From Alitta virens (taxonomy: Eukaryota > Annelida > Polychaeta > Phyllodocida > Nereididae): a stretch of 64,000 nucleotides of DNA. Shown piece after piece: positions 45,516 through 56,165 of this stretch. Below the pieces are notes generated by a model. The model had not been told where the DNA came from. It worked only from the letters and a program-made list of their open reading frames with translations, and ran no database searches. How positions within the stretch are numbered: position 1 is the stretch's first letter; each line of letters starts with the position of its first letter. The position numbers and the translations under genes are program-made. The stretch spans positions 2,733,285 to 2,797,284 of the forward strand of contig OW028579.1 in NCBI GenBank assembly GCA_932294295.1, given 5' to 3'.

Positions 45516-45765
45516 TTAATTTTTGATAAAAATGTGAAAAATTAAAAATATGATTCATGAAGGACAACGATATTTGTAATAGCTGTGTGATATCTGGTAT
45601 TTTTTCTGTGATTCAGAATATGTGAGGTTGTTCGACAAAACAGACTCCAGGACCTATAAAACCAGATGAAATAGATTATGGTGCTATAACAAGTATCCTT
45701 TTATAAAATCAAAACATGCATGATAATAGATTGCTCCAGCAATGTAAGGCTAGGTTCCGCTGGTT

Positions 45766-46076
45766 ACAGTAAGTTTCATTAAAAAGGCCCGTCAAATTGA
45801 ACCTAGACAAAGCTAGACAACTTCTGCTATACGACGCTACCTGCCACTAAACGGAACTGTTTGGCTAAAGCTGGCTACTCAAAGCAGGATCTAAAGGGAC
45901 ATATTTATGATATATTAGATACATTTCATACATTTACCAAGGTTAATATTTTTTGTGTAAGCCGAGTATGAGAAAGAAGTAGACAGAAGCAGCTGGCTTT
46001 AGTCAGTTATAGTTACAGCCAGGAATAGGTGGCTACAGTTGTCTAGAGTCGACCGTATTTTATGAACCTAACTGTA
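45766..46076. mobile_element. About 310-bp MITE (CAGTTAGTTTCAT ends), copy 2
   Basis: ACAGTAAGTTTCATTAAAAA, AAGCTAGACAACTTCTGC and CCACTAAACGGAACTGTTTG, then GTCTAGAGTCGACCGTATTT and TATGAACCTAACTGTA. Opposite orientation to 13559-13869. Confidence 0.8.
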
Positions 46077-46110
46077 TGTCTCCAGGTAGTTGTTCCTAGC
46101 TTTGGATAGA

Positions 46111-46262
46111 TACATGGCCAATTGTGCCACTTGCGTTTTCCATGCATTTGGATAAATGCATGGAAAATTATAATTAGCTAAAATTATAATTAGCTAAAAA
46201 CCATGCCTTTTCCATGCGTTTATCCTTCTCATGGAAAAGCACATGGCACATTTGGCCATGTA
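46111..46262. mobile_element. Family P palindromic MITE
   Basis: TACATGGCCAATTGTGCCAC to TTTGGCCATGTA. AAATTATAATTAGCTA is duplicated at the centre. Confidence 0.9.
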
Positions 46263-46386
46263 TATATATTTGAGCATTCTTTTTTTTGTATAATTCATTA
46301 AGATTAACGAATGCACCAATTTCCACATGAACACCTACAAAAGTATATAACACTGGAGAATGACTCGATGAATTCTTAATACTGAC

Positions 46387-46442
46387 CTCTATCCGGTGGT
46401 TCAGTGTCAGTATTATTGAATCCTAGGTTTTGCTCTCTTCTT
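46387..46442 (-). CDS. EF-hand gene, 56-nt exon
   Basis: Acceptor tatatttcag|AAGAAG, donor GATAGAG|gtcagt. It enters in phase 2 and leaves in phase 1, encoding RREQNLGFNNTDTEPPDR. No domain is seen. The frame is fixed by the exon on each side; the other two frames contain stops or break the phase. Confidence 0.75.
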
Positions 46443-46489
46443 CTGAAATATAGAAAAAGAACTAATTAAATCTAGATTACAACAGTCAT

Positions 46490-47290
46490 GTAAGTGTTAT
46501 GAAAAGTAACTCCAGCCAAAAGAAACATTACAAAACTGGTAAATTACTATGCAATAGTTTTGTAAGTCTTAGGAAACAGCTCCAACCAAAAGAAACATTA
46601 CAAAACTGGTAAATTGCTATGTGATAGTCTTGTAAGTCTTAGGAAACAGCTCCAACAAAAGAAATTTTACAAAACTGGTAAATTGCTATGCAATAGTCAT
46701 GTAAGTCTTATGAAAAGTAACTCCAACTAAAAGAAACATTACAAAACTGGTAAATTACTATGCAATAGTCTTGTAAGTCTTAGGAAACAGCTCCAACCAA
46801 AAGAAACATGACAAAACTGGTAAATTGCTATGCAATAGTCTTGTAAGTCTTAGGAAACAGCCCTAAAAAAAAAAATACATACGAAACTGGTAAATTGCTT
46901 TGCAATAGTCTTGTAAGTCTTAGGAAACAGCTCCAACCAAAAGAAACATTACAAGACTGGTAAATTGCTATACAACTTTGTAAGTCTTAGGAAACAGCCT
47001 CAACAAAAAATATTTTACAAAACTGGCTATGCAACAGTCTTGTACCCAGATAGCATTCAAAGCAGCCCAGCTTCATTTCGTTATAGGCCACTGTCATAAC
47101 AGTCTCGCATTAACATCACTGACATTGCGCCGACGTTGAAACGATTGGAATGGTATCTGGGTAAGTTATAGGAAACAGTCCACAACAAAAAATACATATG
47201 AAACTGGCAAATTGCTATGCAATAGTCTTGTAAGTCTTAGGAAACAGCTCCAACAAAAAAAAAATAATTACAATACTGGCAAATCTCCAC
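46490..47290. repeat. 70-bp tandem repeat, about 10 units, split by a MITE
   Basis: The unit contains GTAAGTCTTAGGAAACAGCT, CCAACCAAAAGAAACATTAC and AAAACTGGTAAATTGCTATG. A family Q MITE interrupts the array at 47044-47162, after which two more units follow. The array begins about 50 bp upstream of the 56-nt EF-hand exon, within the 12-kb intron. Confidence 0.93.
47044..47162. mobile_element. Family Q MITE inside the 70-bp array
   Basis: CCCAGATAGCATTCAAAGCA to AACGATTGGAATGGTATCTG. Its insertion came after the array had formed. Confidence 0.85.
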
Positions 47291-47867
47291 ATAGTACAAT
47301 TTTGTGCAGTCCAATTTAAGAAGGTAGTTAGCTCTACATTGCTCCACAAAGTCAACTATATTTGTGCATAATGTTCAGTTTTGTCAGCTAAATACAGCAA
47401 CAGTGGAGACATACTAGGCTGGCATGTCAATCACCCACATAGCTTCGTGTCAAATACATAATTGTGAAAAGCACAGAGAGCTTCATTTGTTTACTTTATT
47501 ATATATATAATAGTCAACCACACTCAAGCATTTTAGCCCATTCAGATGTGATCATATTTCACTGACAAATTGTCTGGTGAAATGCATTTTTAAATTGTTG
47601 GACACAGAAGTATGGTAATAATACTTTGGCATCCGTAGGGCTACATAGAGAAAATATATATTCTAGAGAAAAAACATTACTGCTATTAATAACTTTTCGG
47701 AAGCACGGACTAGTTGATAATGGATAACAACTTTTTTACTTCTGTTTTCAAATCGCTTTTTGCAATAGCAATCAGTCACTGCAAAGGCACAGAAAAATAT
47801 ACAAGCTTGTGAAATAGTGCAATATCTAATTGCAAATTGGTGCTTAACAACGACGAACAACGTCCTT

Positions 47868-48192
47868 TAATAGAGTCTTTTCGCTGAGCAGCCCTGAATT
47901 CAACAAGACATAAATCTTTCTTCTCCTCTTATTACTCATTTTGCTTTTCAGACATAGAAGATCATAACTAACCTATTGAATAAATAAAACTTTCTCAGGG
48001 AAATAACAGATACCAATTGAATGATAAGACGTTAAATATACATTAAAATGCACTAAAATACTGCTGCTTGGATGCACTTTGCCTCATCCAATCACAGTGA
48101 AGGGCGGGAACTTTCCCAGCCAATAGAATTGCAGTATTCTGTCGCAGCCACCTGGTGGAAATATCAAGAAACTTCCTGAAAATCCACTATTC
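47868..48192. mobile_element. About 315-bp MITE (CCACCTGGTGG family), copy 3
   Basis: AATAGAGTCTTTTCGCTGAG to AATCCACTATT. Contains GGGCGGGAACTTTCCCAGCC and GCAGCCACCTGGTGGAAATA. Same orientation as 2155-2472. Confidence 0.8.
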
Positions 48193-48221
48193 AATGAATT
48201 GGCGTAAAAAGCATTTGTGGT

Positions 48222-48225
<4 letters not shown>

Positions 48226-48261
<36 letters not shown>
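48226..48261. repeat. (CA)n microsatellite
   Basis: About 18 CA units. Confidence 0.95.
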
Positions 48262-48262
<1 letters not shown>

Positions 48263-48624
48263 AGCATCAGACACAAAACAAAATGCATTGTACATTGTAC
48301 ACCTCAATTTTGGAAAAAAAATAAGAGACTGTACAAAAAATGTTATGTATTAAAAAAGAAAGTCAAGGAAAATTCCAAATTACGTAACGGTCAGGTTTTA
48401 TCTGATTCTATTCCTGGATTTATTGTCACGTCTACTTGAATTTCATCTTTGATAGGAATACTTTGGCTTACTCACTGTCAGTAAAGCACTGATTTTGGCA
48501 GCCATTTTTAGAGCTTATGGTGTAAAATTATTGACCGCCTATTTTTGTTGGGAAAATTCACTTTTTAACGACATTATAACGTCAGTACTCCATTGTCCAG
48601 CATTATCATTGTTCAAAGATCTGA

Positions 48625-48835
48625 TAAAAAAAAGTGGTCCAGTGGATTAACTGCTGGACTCTTACCCAACAGGTCATGGGGTCAACCCAGCCATGGCTTT
48701 GGGGAACTGAGCAGATCCTCCTTGAACCATTGTTTCACCCCACCCAGGTGCAAATGGGTACTTGGCTATAAGCAGTGATGGCACTTGTAGAGTGCTTGAC
48801 ATAAGGAGCGCTGTAATGGCTGCACCCTGGGTGTA
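48625..48835 (+). mobile_element. tRNA-headed SINE-C, single copy
   Basis: GTGGTCCAGTGGATTAACTG resembles a box A and TCATGGGGTCAACCC a weak box B. The body carries CACCCAGGTGCAAATGGGTA, CTTGGCTATAAGCAGTGATG and GAGTGCTTGACATAAGGAGC. That body type is common in tRNA-SINEs of invertebrates and fishes. I see no second copy in the window. Confidence 0.6.
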
Positions 48836-48846
48836 TCTTGTAAGTC

Positions 48847-49042
48847 CAAGGGGCGGGGGCCTAGCTCAGAGGTAGCGCTCGGGGCTTTCAACCGCTGGGT
48901 CCCGGGTTCGATTCCCGGTCGAGCCTAAGTTGGATGGCTGTTTCCTCCTTCGTCTCATTGCCATGGTCTCTGCCTGTCCTAATTAGCCCAACTGGTGCAG
49001 AAATACAGGACGTAAAGCCCTAATCCACACACACACACACAC
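48847..49042 (+). mobile_element. SINE-A copy, well preserved
   Basis: GGGGGCCTAGCTCAGAGGTA, GGGTCCCGGGTTCGATTCCC and GGTCGAGCC give an intact box A and box B. It ends AAAGCCCTAATCC and (CA)n. The best candidate in the window for a recent copy. Confidence 0.92.
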
Positions 49043-49177
49043 ATATCTTGTAAGTCCAAGTTCAGTGCTGTCAACAGTGATAATGTCACCCCATACAGAA
49101 ATGGAAACATATCAGTAGAGTATAGTGATACATATGTATACCTTGGCACAGTGCCTCACCTTCAGCAAGCAAGTGTA

Positions 49178-49360
49178 ACAGATAGATAGATAGATAGATA
49201 TGGGAAGTGCAGCCCTCTTAGGTAAATTCTTGCCACTATCGAGGGTTGATTGATGAGTTGAGAGAGAGGAGGAGTCCTCACCGTGTTACACATTAACCCC
49301 ATGGGTGGGATCTTTTACTTGCCTCAGCATAGACACTGAGTACAAAGGACCGCCATAAGT
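49178..49360 (-). mobile_element. SINE-B copy with GATA tail
   Basis: TAGATAGATAGATAGATATG, then GGAAGTGCAGCCCTCTTAGG, ATCGAGGGTTGATTGATGAG and ACCCCATGGGTGGGATC. In reverse this is the same 3' end as 57240-57520 and 59390-59635, so the GATA run is the element's own tail. Confidence 0.8.
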
Positions 49361-49508
49361 TGATAGAACTAGATTGCTATTCAGGTTCGTAGATTGAAAA
49401 GACAATCCAAATGGCTATAGAGAAACAAACCACTGCTGGTGTTATTATTGAAAATCTGCTTAATGAACAAAGATTTTAGAAGAGACTCAATGAGAAAAGT
49501 GACTTATA

Positions 49509-50086
49509 CAGTGCAACCTGTGTTAAGTGGTCAGCCAAGGGAGGTGGCAAAGGTGGCTGCTAAAGCTAGGTGGCTATTTAAGTCAGGTGCACTTGGTGAA
49601 GATGATAGTTTGGGTCTTACAGCAATGGTGTTTGAAATTGCACCCGTTTTTATATGAATATCGACATTTAATTTAATGCTTTTATTTGCTAATATTTTCA
49701 TTTTTTTTTTAAAGTTAACATTGCAAGCAGCACTGATAATAGATAATATAATGATATTTAAACTTCAAAAGAAAGGGACCATGTAATAAGGGGTAAAATA
49801 TATGACAGGTGATAGAGTTTGTGTCTTTTGTTATACCCCCATATGGTGATGCAATGTTACATGACACCAGACTACATGGCTCCACTGGTGCAATAGGGGC
49901 AACTGACCACTAAGTACAGGTCAGCATGGGGGTTTGGGGTGGAATCTGCTGACTGCTGGCCACAGAGTGGAGGTGGCTGCCTAATCCAGGTGCATTTACA
50001 TAGTATTTCATTGGGGGGGGAATTAGACTGACCACATAGGCCAGGTGGCTGCTCTAAAGAGGTGACCACTAAGGCAGGTTGCACTG
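49509..50086. mobile_element. 578-bp Tc1/mariner-like non-autonomous element
   Basis: Starts CAGTGCAACCTGTGTTAAGT and GGTCAGCC; ends GGTGACCACTAAGGCAGGTT and GCACTG. TA flanks both ends (49507-49508, 50087-50088). Words such as AGGTGGCTGC, AGGTGGC and GGTCAG recur near both ends. No transposase is visible inside; the frame at 49439-49657 is read through the terminal repeat. Confidence 0.85.
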
Positions 50087-50219
50087 TATGTCATGGAATG
50101 ATGACCTTTCTTTCAGCTCTATCTACACTGCAGATGCAGTAGCAGAAGCCTTACACGTACACTTTACTCGAATGCACACACACACTCTTAATGAGCTACA
50201 CTCCAGCTGAATATTGATT

Positions 50220-50422
50220 GAATGAGCATTAAAGTGGAGGTGCCTCGTCCTCTCACAAGCTATGTATCGAGACAGGACGATGGTCCCGCCTGCCCCGTGA
50301 CGTCAGACTGTGCCCTTGTGGATCGATCCAAACCGAGGAACATGTACTGGTCAACTGCCCCCTAACCCTCACAGAGAGACAAAGAAATTTGGACTCGATT
50401 GATGAACTTTTAAAAGATGTGT
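50220..50422 (+). pseudogene. LINE reverse transcriptase C-terminus fragment
   Basis: In one frame the sequence reads SHKLCIETGRWSRLPRDVRL, then CPCGSIQTEEHVLVNCPLTL, then TERQRNLDSIDELLKDV and a stop. The ETGRWSRLPR-x-x-R-x-CPCG-x-x-x-x-E-H-x-L-x-x-CP pattern is the cysteine/histidine motif found after the reverse transcriptase domain in many non-LTR elements. The upstream part is missing. A T-rich stretch and AATAAAG follow at about 50562. Confidence 0.7.
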
Positions 50423-50691
50423 AATATGCAGCAAATTTATGGCAGAATATATTATACATTTCTGTTAACCTCTAATTTGGACTTTTTACTTTTTGGTAAA
50501 ATATTATCAATTTTCATCATTTTTCCACTTTTTTGTACTGCACACAGCATATAAATAGTACAATAAAGATTCCAGTCGGTGTAAATTGAAATATCCAATA
50601 TCATTACAAACATTGGAAATCGCAGTTTCCGAGGTCATATTGCTTAGCAGCTCAGTATCACAACAGTTCATGGATTTGAGCTAAACTCACA

Positions 50692-50737
50692 CTTGGAAAC
50701 TAAACTGCAGATGAAGTCATGTGAATCCAGGACTCTA
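50692..50737. mobile_element. CCAAT/GACGTCA MITE, left-end fragment
   Basis: CTTGGAAACTAAACTGCAGA, then TGAAGTCATGTGAATCCAGG. Only one end remains. Confidence 0.55.
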
Positions 50738-50822
50738 TGAAATCTGCTGTATGCCATTTCAAAATGATGAAATGAACTTTGAATGCACACTACTCGTGTC
50801 TGTCTGGGAATCCCTATTGATG

Positions 50823-50964
50823 TGGTGGTGGTGGATTAGGGCTTTACGTCCAATGGCAATGAGACGAAGGATGAAACAGCCATCCAACATAGGCTCAACC
50901 GGGAATTGAACCCGGGACCCAGCGGTTGGAAGCCCAGAGCGCTACCACTGAGCTAAGCCCCTAT
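50823..50964 (-). mobile_element. SINE-A copy, internal deletion
   Basis: GGATTAGGGCTTTACGTC is joined directly to CAATGGCAATGAGACGAAGG, so about 50 bp of body is missing. The head CTGAGCTAAGCCCC is intact. Confidence 0.88.
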
Positions 50965-51016
50965 TCAGACTCTATCCTCATTATCTAATGAACTCTAGAG
51001 AGTAACAATAACTTAC

Positions 51017-51064
51017 TGCAGAGGGCTGCACTATTCTGATAGAACTCAGTTGGATTTCTGCCAT
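51017..51064 (-). CDS. Possible alternative first coding exon (weak)
   Basis: ATGGCAGAAATCCAACTGAG and 28 more bases are followed by gtaagtta, a strong donor. It encodes MAEIQLSSIRIVQPSA in phase 0. The start context is AAAATGG. It lies in the 12-kb intron of the EF-hand gene and on the same strand. Joining it to the 46387-46442 exon at its main acceptor would break the frame (phase 2 is needed), so it would need an unseen exon or another acceptor. It could also be chance. Confidence 0.25.
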
Positions 51065-51879
51065 TTTCAATGTCTAAGATGTAACTTGGAGCTGAAAATG
51101 AACTTTACACCTATCCAAAAGGCAGTTATTTTTCAACGTAATTCCAATTGGGTTGTACTGTAAAGGTATCCTTGAATTTTATCGAGTATATGATCACGTC
51201 TATTCGGACAATAAATCTCGATTTTCTGATCCATCTGTACTTTAAATTTAAGATTCAGTAAATATCATAACTTTCACATTATGATGATAAATGAACATAA
51301 CAATGGAAGATCAATCACTATATTCAGTAAATTGACATGTCTGACATTAATTTATGAAAAAAAAAAGCTATTTCTTTGTACCCAGCTGAAGCTAGAGCAT
51401 TTGCACTAACATTCAGGTGGGAAACAACATTTAAATCAAGACAACATCATTACGAAAATAGTATATTTTTATTCACTGCTAAGGCTGCAGCCTGCTGCTA
51501 TTTTCGTTTGGAACTGATAGCATTGTTTTTGCTGCCAAAATACACATTGAGAGAGATGATCTCATCACGAGATTCTGGTACTGCAGATAGCTACTGGAAA
51601 TAAACATTTTGAAATGTGATTCTACTGATGTTGGGAGCAGCTGAACTTAGTCTGGTTGGTGATCATTATTCTTTTTGTCTTGGATGATGGACACTGGTCA
51701 TGCAACTGACCACTGAGGACCAGCTGTTCTTGTCTAAGGCTTGAGGGAAATATTTCATGTAAATCGCCAAATGACAGCTTTGTAAAGGGAACGGTTAAAT
51801 TTAGATGAATAGATTGATACAGTTGTGGCTGCCTATTAACCATTTCTTTGATTGTTTGTTTCGTTTTACTGAACTTATT

Positions 51880-52190
51880 ACACAGGAAAAATTCAGTTTG
51901 CACTCAGCAAGGAGTTATAACTAACATTTTCATTGGTTATATCCCTCTCAGGGTGGGGTGGGTGGGTGATTAGGGCTTTACGTCCTGTATTTCTGCACCT
52001 GATGGGCTAATTAGGACAGGCAGAGACCATGGCAATGAGACGAAGGATGAAACAGCCATCCAACTTAGGCTCGACCGGGAATCGAACTCGGGACCCAGCA
52101 GTTGGAAGCCCAGAGCGCTACCTCTGAGCTAGGCGCCCGCCCCTATATCTCTCTCAGAACAATAAGAAAACTATATCGGTGGAGTATAAT
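51880..52190. mobile_element. GGGATATAAC hairpin-family copy split by a SINE
   Basis: Left part: TTCAGTTTGCACTCAGCAAG, GAGTTATAACTAAC and GGTTATATCCCTCTCAG. Right part: TATATCTCTCTCAGAACAAT and AAAACTATATCGGTGGAGTA. The left and right parts are contiguous at 36588-36692, so the SINE-A at 51955-52143 inserted here; TATATC-CTCTCAG is duplicated around it as a target-site duplication. Confidence 0.75.
51955..52143 (-). mobile_element. SINE-A copy with target-site duplication
   Basis: GGGTGGGTGATTAGGGCTTT at the tail, CTGAGCTAGGCGCCCGCCCC at the head. Flanked by TATATCCCTCTCAG and TATATCTCTCTCAG. Confidence 0.9.
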
Positions 52191-52465
52191 CAGTACTGCC
52201 AAACAGCTGACAGCTGATACTTTGAAGCTTGACGAGCGAGAGGTTAAATTGCTAAGCAAATCAAGGTCCTGAATTCAATATTCTGTTCAGACACCCTATG
52301 AGCTAAATCGTATAACAGGCCTGCAAAATATTCCATCTAAGACAGAGATGGTATTGACTCTATGAGTAAGACATCTTGTACCAATGTGTACCATCTCTTT
52401 ATGTCGGTCCCTGATGGCTGATTTAGAAATTCAAATAAAGCTTCAGGACACTACTGTTTCGTTAG

Positions 52466-52609
52466 TACATGGCCAAATGTGCTACGTGCATTTTCCATGC
52501 GTTTGGATAAACGCATGGTTTTCACCTCATTTTAACTCGGTATAAACCATGCATTTTCTATGCATTTATCCTTCTCATGGAAAACGCACGTGGCACATTT
52601 GGCCATGTA
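52466..52609. mobile_element. Family P palindromic MITE
   Basis: TACATGGCCAAATGTGCTAC to TTTGGCCATGTAA. Confidence 0.9.
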
Positions 52610-52744
52610 AGACTGTCTGTTGATATATAATCAACAGATTCAGCTTAGAATTCCATAGAATTGGAAACAGAATTCTAGAGCTGGTTACTTCTAGAGGACT
52701 TGATTATCCATTGAGACCACTCATTGTCAGAGATATGTCTGAAT

Positions 52745-52795
52745 GGGTGGGTGGATTAGGGCTTTACGTCCTGTATTTCTGCACCTGATGCAGTA
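52745..52795 (-). mobile_element. SINE-A 3' fragment
   Basis: GGGTGGGTGGATTAGGGCTT to TCTGCACCTGATGCAG. Only the last 50 bp of the element; 5' truncated. Confidence 0.8.
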
Positions 52796-53059
52796 GGAAA
52801 ATATGACCTCAATACGGGTGGACATTTATTTTGATAGACAATTACAGTACTGCTGAAGGTATTAGTACTGTAGAACAACAAACTCCTCTAAGGCTCTCAT
52901 TTCTTTATCACTTGTTTATCTCACTCACTAGCCGTCTTCTAATGTATAATGTAAAGGTACTATTGATGTGTGTACAATGCGTCTGGATCTGTTTGACTAC
53001 TCAACCTCAGGCTAAAGAAACGATTGTATAAAATATACATCCTAATGGGCTGTTTAAGC

Positions 53060-53300
53060 CAGTGGACCTGCAGGAAACTGGATAGCCTAGTGGTTCGACT
53101 GGTCGGCTTCTTGAGAAGGGACTGCCAGTTCAACGTCTCATCTGAACGACGAGTGATTCAGGGTGTGTGGGGTTCGAACCTCACTTTCTAGACTGATATC
53201 AGTCCCTCTCTCATATAATTGCATGGGGGTGTAAAATGCAGGTATCTTGTATCATGTACCTATGCAAAGACAAGTGTAATAACCCAGTCTTGTGCTTAAT
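53060..53300 (+). mobile_element. tRNA-headed SINE-D, single copy
   Basis: GGATAGCCTAGTGGTTCGAC (box A-like) and GGGGTTCGAACCTCACTTTC (box B), then ATCAGTCCCTCTCTCATATA. Head spacing of about 85 bp suggests an insertion or a class with a long variable arm such as Leu or Ser tRNA. Confidence 0.5.
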
Positions 53301-53410
53301 GGTCCAAATTATACAATGATTGTTCTGCCTTGTTTAGCATAATTATCAATCTTTATTGGTTTTTGTGGGTAAATAATTAAGCACTGAGAGAGACAACCAA
53401 GCTTAAAGCA

Positions 53411-53740
53411 AACAGTTAAAAGCGGCCTGACACTGACCTGTCAAATTGCACCTAGACAAAGCTAGACAGCATCTACTATACGATGCTAACTGCCACTAAA
53501 TGGAACTGTCTGGCTATAGCCGGCTACTCAAAGCCGGGGCTAAAAGTACATGCAGCACCATTTTGTTCATAAGTTGGGAGTTACACATATTTGTCATTTC
53601 GTGGTGAAAAAATGCAGTCTATGGCACATATATATTTGTGATATATCTTATTCAGTAGTGGAAGGTGTAAGCCGACTATAAGCTAGGAGTAGGTTGCTAC
53701 TGTTGTCTGGAGTCAACCATATTTTATGAAACTAACTGTA
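53411..53740. mobile_element. About 310-bp MITE (CAGTTAGTTTCAT ends), copy 3
   Basis: ACAGTTAAAAGCGGCCTGAC (end damaged), CACTAAATGGAACTGTCTGG, GTCTGGAGTCAACCATATTT and ATGAAACTAACTGTA. Confidence 0.75.
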
Positions 53741-53918
53741 GCTATACAAACATAAAGCGGCAGATTGATGTAAATGTAGAACAGGGTTATAATCTGTTAT
53801 CACTCAGTATAGCCTCAACCGACTTTAAAAAGCACCCTTTCTGGGTCTATGCAAATATGAACTTTGGTTGAAATCGTTGATGAAACACTTTTGGTGAAAT
53901 ATATAGATTATGAGCTGG

Positions 53919-54115
53919 GGGTGGGTGGGTGATTAGGGCTTTACGTCCTGTATTTACGTCCTGCACCTGATGGGCTAATTAGGACAGGCAAGGACCATGG
54001 CAATGAGATGAAGGATGAAACAGCCATCCAACATAGGCTCGACCGGGAATTGAACCCGGGACCGAGTGGCTGGGAGCCGTGAGTGCTACTACTGAGCTAC
54101 ACCCCCACCTCTTTA
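53919..54115 (-). mobile_element. SINE-A copy
   Basis: GGGTGGGTGATTAGGGCTTT at the tail; ACGTCCTGTATTTACGTCCT shows a small local duplication. The head CTGAGCTACACCCCCACC is diverged. Positions 54116-54919 hold no other feature I can support. Confidence 0.88.
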
Positions 54116-54919
54116 TGAACTCGGAAGATTGCAAATTCGAGTTCCATGAAATACCATGCAGTGTCACGGACACAGCAGGTGCCTGGAATATAGAGGTCCT
54201 TAAGCTACCACAACTGTTCAAGGTATGATTTTGAAACCGTACCAAAATCCAAGAACACTTAGTATTTACGATCACATTCCATTGATTCTTTTCATCATAA
54301 TTTACGTGGAAATAGAACCACCTTTACAATTAATCAGTTTTTGTCATCAGAATGTAATCATTATTATGTATATAATCATATTCATATATTATATAATGTC
54401 CATAATATGAATGTTATATAAAACTAAGTCGTGTCATATTAATGGGAAAATATATGCAGAGCATCCCATCAACTTAATAACTACATTGTCCATTCAACAT
54501 AATAATTTCCATTTACACATAGCTGGAATTCCATAACACAAATTACTGCCATTGCGTGACAAAGCATTGTAATTATCAATTATTTTATGAACATGATATT
54601 TCACAGAATAATGCCTAACAATTTAGCATGCAATACATCTTCCTGTGCTATATATTTGCCTTGTGATCTTACCCGGAATACAATTACAGGTAAAACTCAA
54701 AGCAGGTGTGGTCCAGCTATCAATATTGTAAAGTAGGAACGCAGACGTACAGCCCCAAACTATATATAGTCTACAAGGCAATTATAGTCAATTATAGTCA
54801 TTGAGTCACCTTAGACATTTTTTAGCGTTGTTCAACATTGAAAAATGTATGAAATTAATATTGGTCACCTTTAAAATTTCATTGTAACCGATTGAAGACT
54901 CACAGGCTCTTGATATGGC

Positions 54920-55400
54920 AGTGGGTGGGTGAGTGGATTAGGGCTTTACGTCCTGTATTGCTGCACCTGATGGGCTAATTAGGACAGGTGGGGACCATGG
55001 CAATGAGATGATGGATTAAACAGCCATCCAACTGAGGTTCGACTGGGAATTGAACCCGGGACCCAGTGGTTGGAAGCCCAGCGCGCTACCACTGAGCTAG
55101 GCCCCCACCTCTGCACTTGATGGGCTAATCAGGACAGGCAGGGACCATAGCAATGAGATGAAGGATGAAACAGCCATCCAACTTAGGCACGACCGGGAAT
55201 CGAACCCGGGACCCAGTGGTTGGAAGCCCAGCGCACTACCACTGAGCTAGGCCCCCACCTCTGCACCTGATGGGCTAATCAGGACAGGCAGGGACCATGG
55301 CAATGAGATGAAGGATGAAACAGCCTTCCAACTAAGACTCAACTCGGAATCAAACCCGAGACCCAATGCTCCGAACCAAAGTGCAGCTACCACTGAGTGA
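54920..55400 (-). mobile_element. SINE-A trimer
   Basis: Three reverse SINE-A units in tandem. Only the leftmost has the TTAGGGCTTTACGTCC tail; the other two begin at TCTGCACTTGATGGGC and TCTGCACCTGATGGGC directly after GAGCTAGGCCCCCACC. The junction is the same as in the dimer at 32747-33070. The rightmost unit is degraded at its head (CACTGAGTGAGATGG). Confidence 0.9.
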
Positions 55401-55481
55401 GATGGTTCTAAAGAGGGCTTCCACTCTAGCTAGGGTGTCACCTCGACCACTGTAATCTTATTTTACCATTGTGTATGTATG

Positions 55482-55665
55482 TGTATGTGATTTGGGCTTT
55501 ACGTCCTGTATTTCTGCACCTGTTGGGCTAATAAGGACAGGCAGGGACCATAGCAATGAGACGAAGGATGAAACAGCCATCCAACTTAGGCTCGACCGGG
55601 AATCGAACAGGGGACCCAGCGGTTGGAAGCCCAGAGCGCTATCTCTGAGCTATGTCCCCGCCCCT
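55482..55665 (-). mobile_element. SINE-A copy
   Basis: TTTGGGCTTTACGTCCTGTA at the tail and CTGAGCTATGTCCCCGCCCC at the head. Confidence 0.9.
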
Positions 55666-56017
55666 ATTTTACCATTGTTGTGCCATTTGATCAATCATCA
55701 CAATTTCTAGCTAACCTACATTCAATGAAACAGAATTGGCAGGTGTAATAATATTCTGGTGAATGTAGGGCAATCATGAAAAGCTAAATTATACAATATG
55801 CTTTGTAGTAGTTAATCTGGGTTAACCGTTTTGTCTTAAGCGATTGCTATCGAAAATGAAAGAAAAACAATCATTAAAAGTATTTCTATCTAGAGCACTG
55901 ATAAGGTATGTGTCAATTCTGTTGAGAAATTTCCAAATGATTTTATATTTGTACAGACATAACCTAGCTGATTACTAAAGCAAGATAGATTGATTAGACA
56001 GCGGTGTTGCAAATACC

Positions 56018-56165
56018 GTAAAGGAGGGTATTATCGACAGGGCGGGTATTATCGACAGGGCGGGTATTATCGACACTCGCATTAGAATGTTAACAATTTT
56101 GTTAACGAACTAATTTAAGTGTCGAAAATACCCGCCCTGTCAATAATACCCTCGGTTACGGTAGC
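56018..56165. mobile_element. 148-bp inverted-repeat element
   Basis: TACCGTAAAGGAGGGTATTA and CGACAGGGCGGGTATTATCG (the latter word repeated) pair with CGAAAATACCCGCCCTGTCA and ATAATACCCTCGGTTACGGTA. The left arm has one extra 19-bp unit. Nothing else is evident from 56166 to 57239. Confidence 0.8.

Noticed and set aside
48478..48507. Start-like ATGGCTGCCAAAATCAGTGC followed by gtgagt on the minus strand
   Set aside because: Ten codons in phase 0, which does not match the phase 2 needed by the next EF-hand exon; no other exon links to it.
48847..48925. Functional tRNA-Gly gene
   Set aside because: Box A and B are good, but the sequence continues into the SINE-A body and about 17 related copies exist; it is a SINE head.
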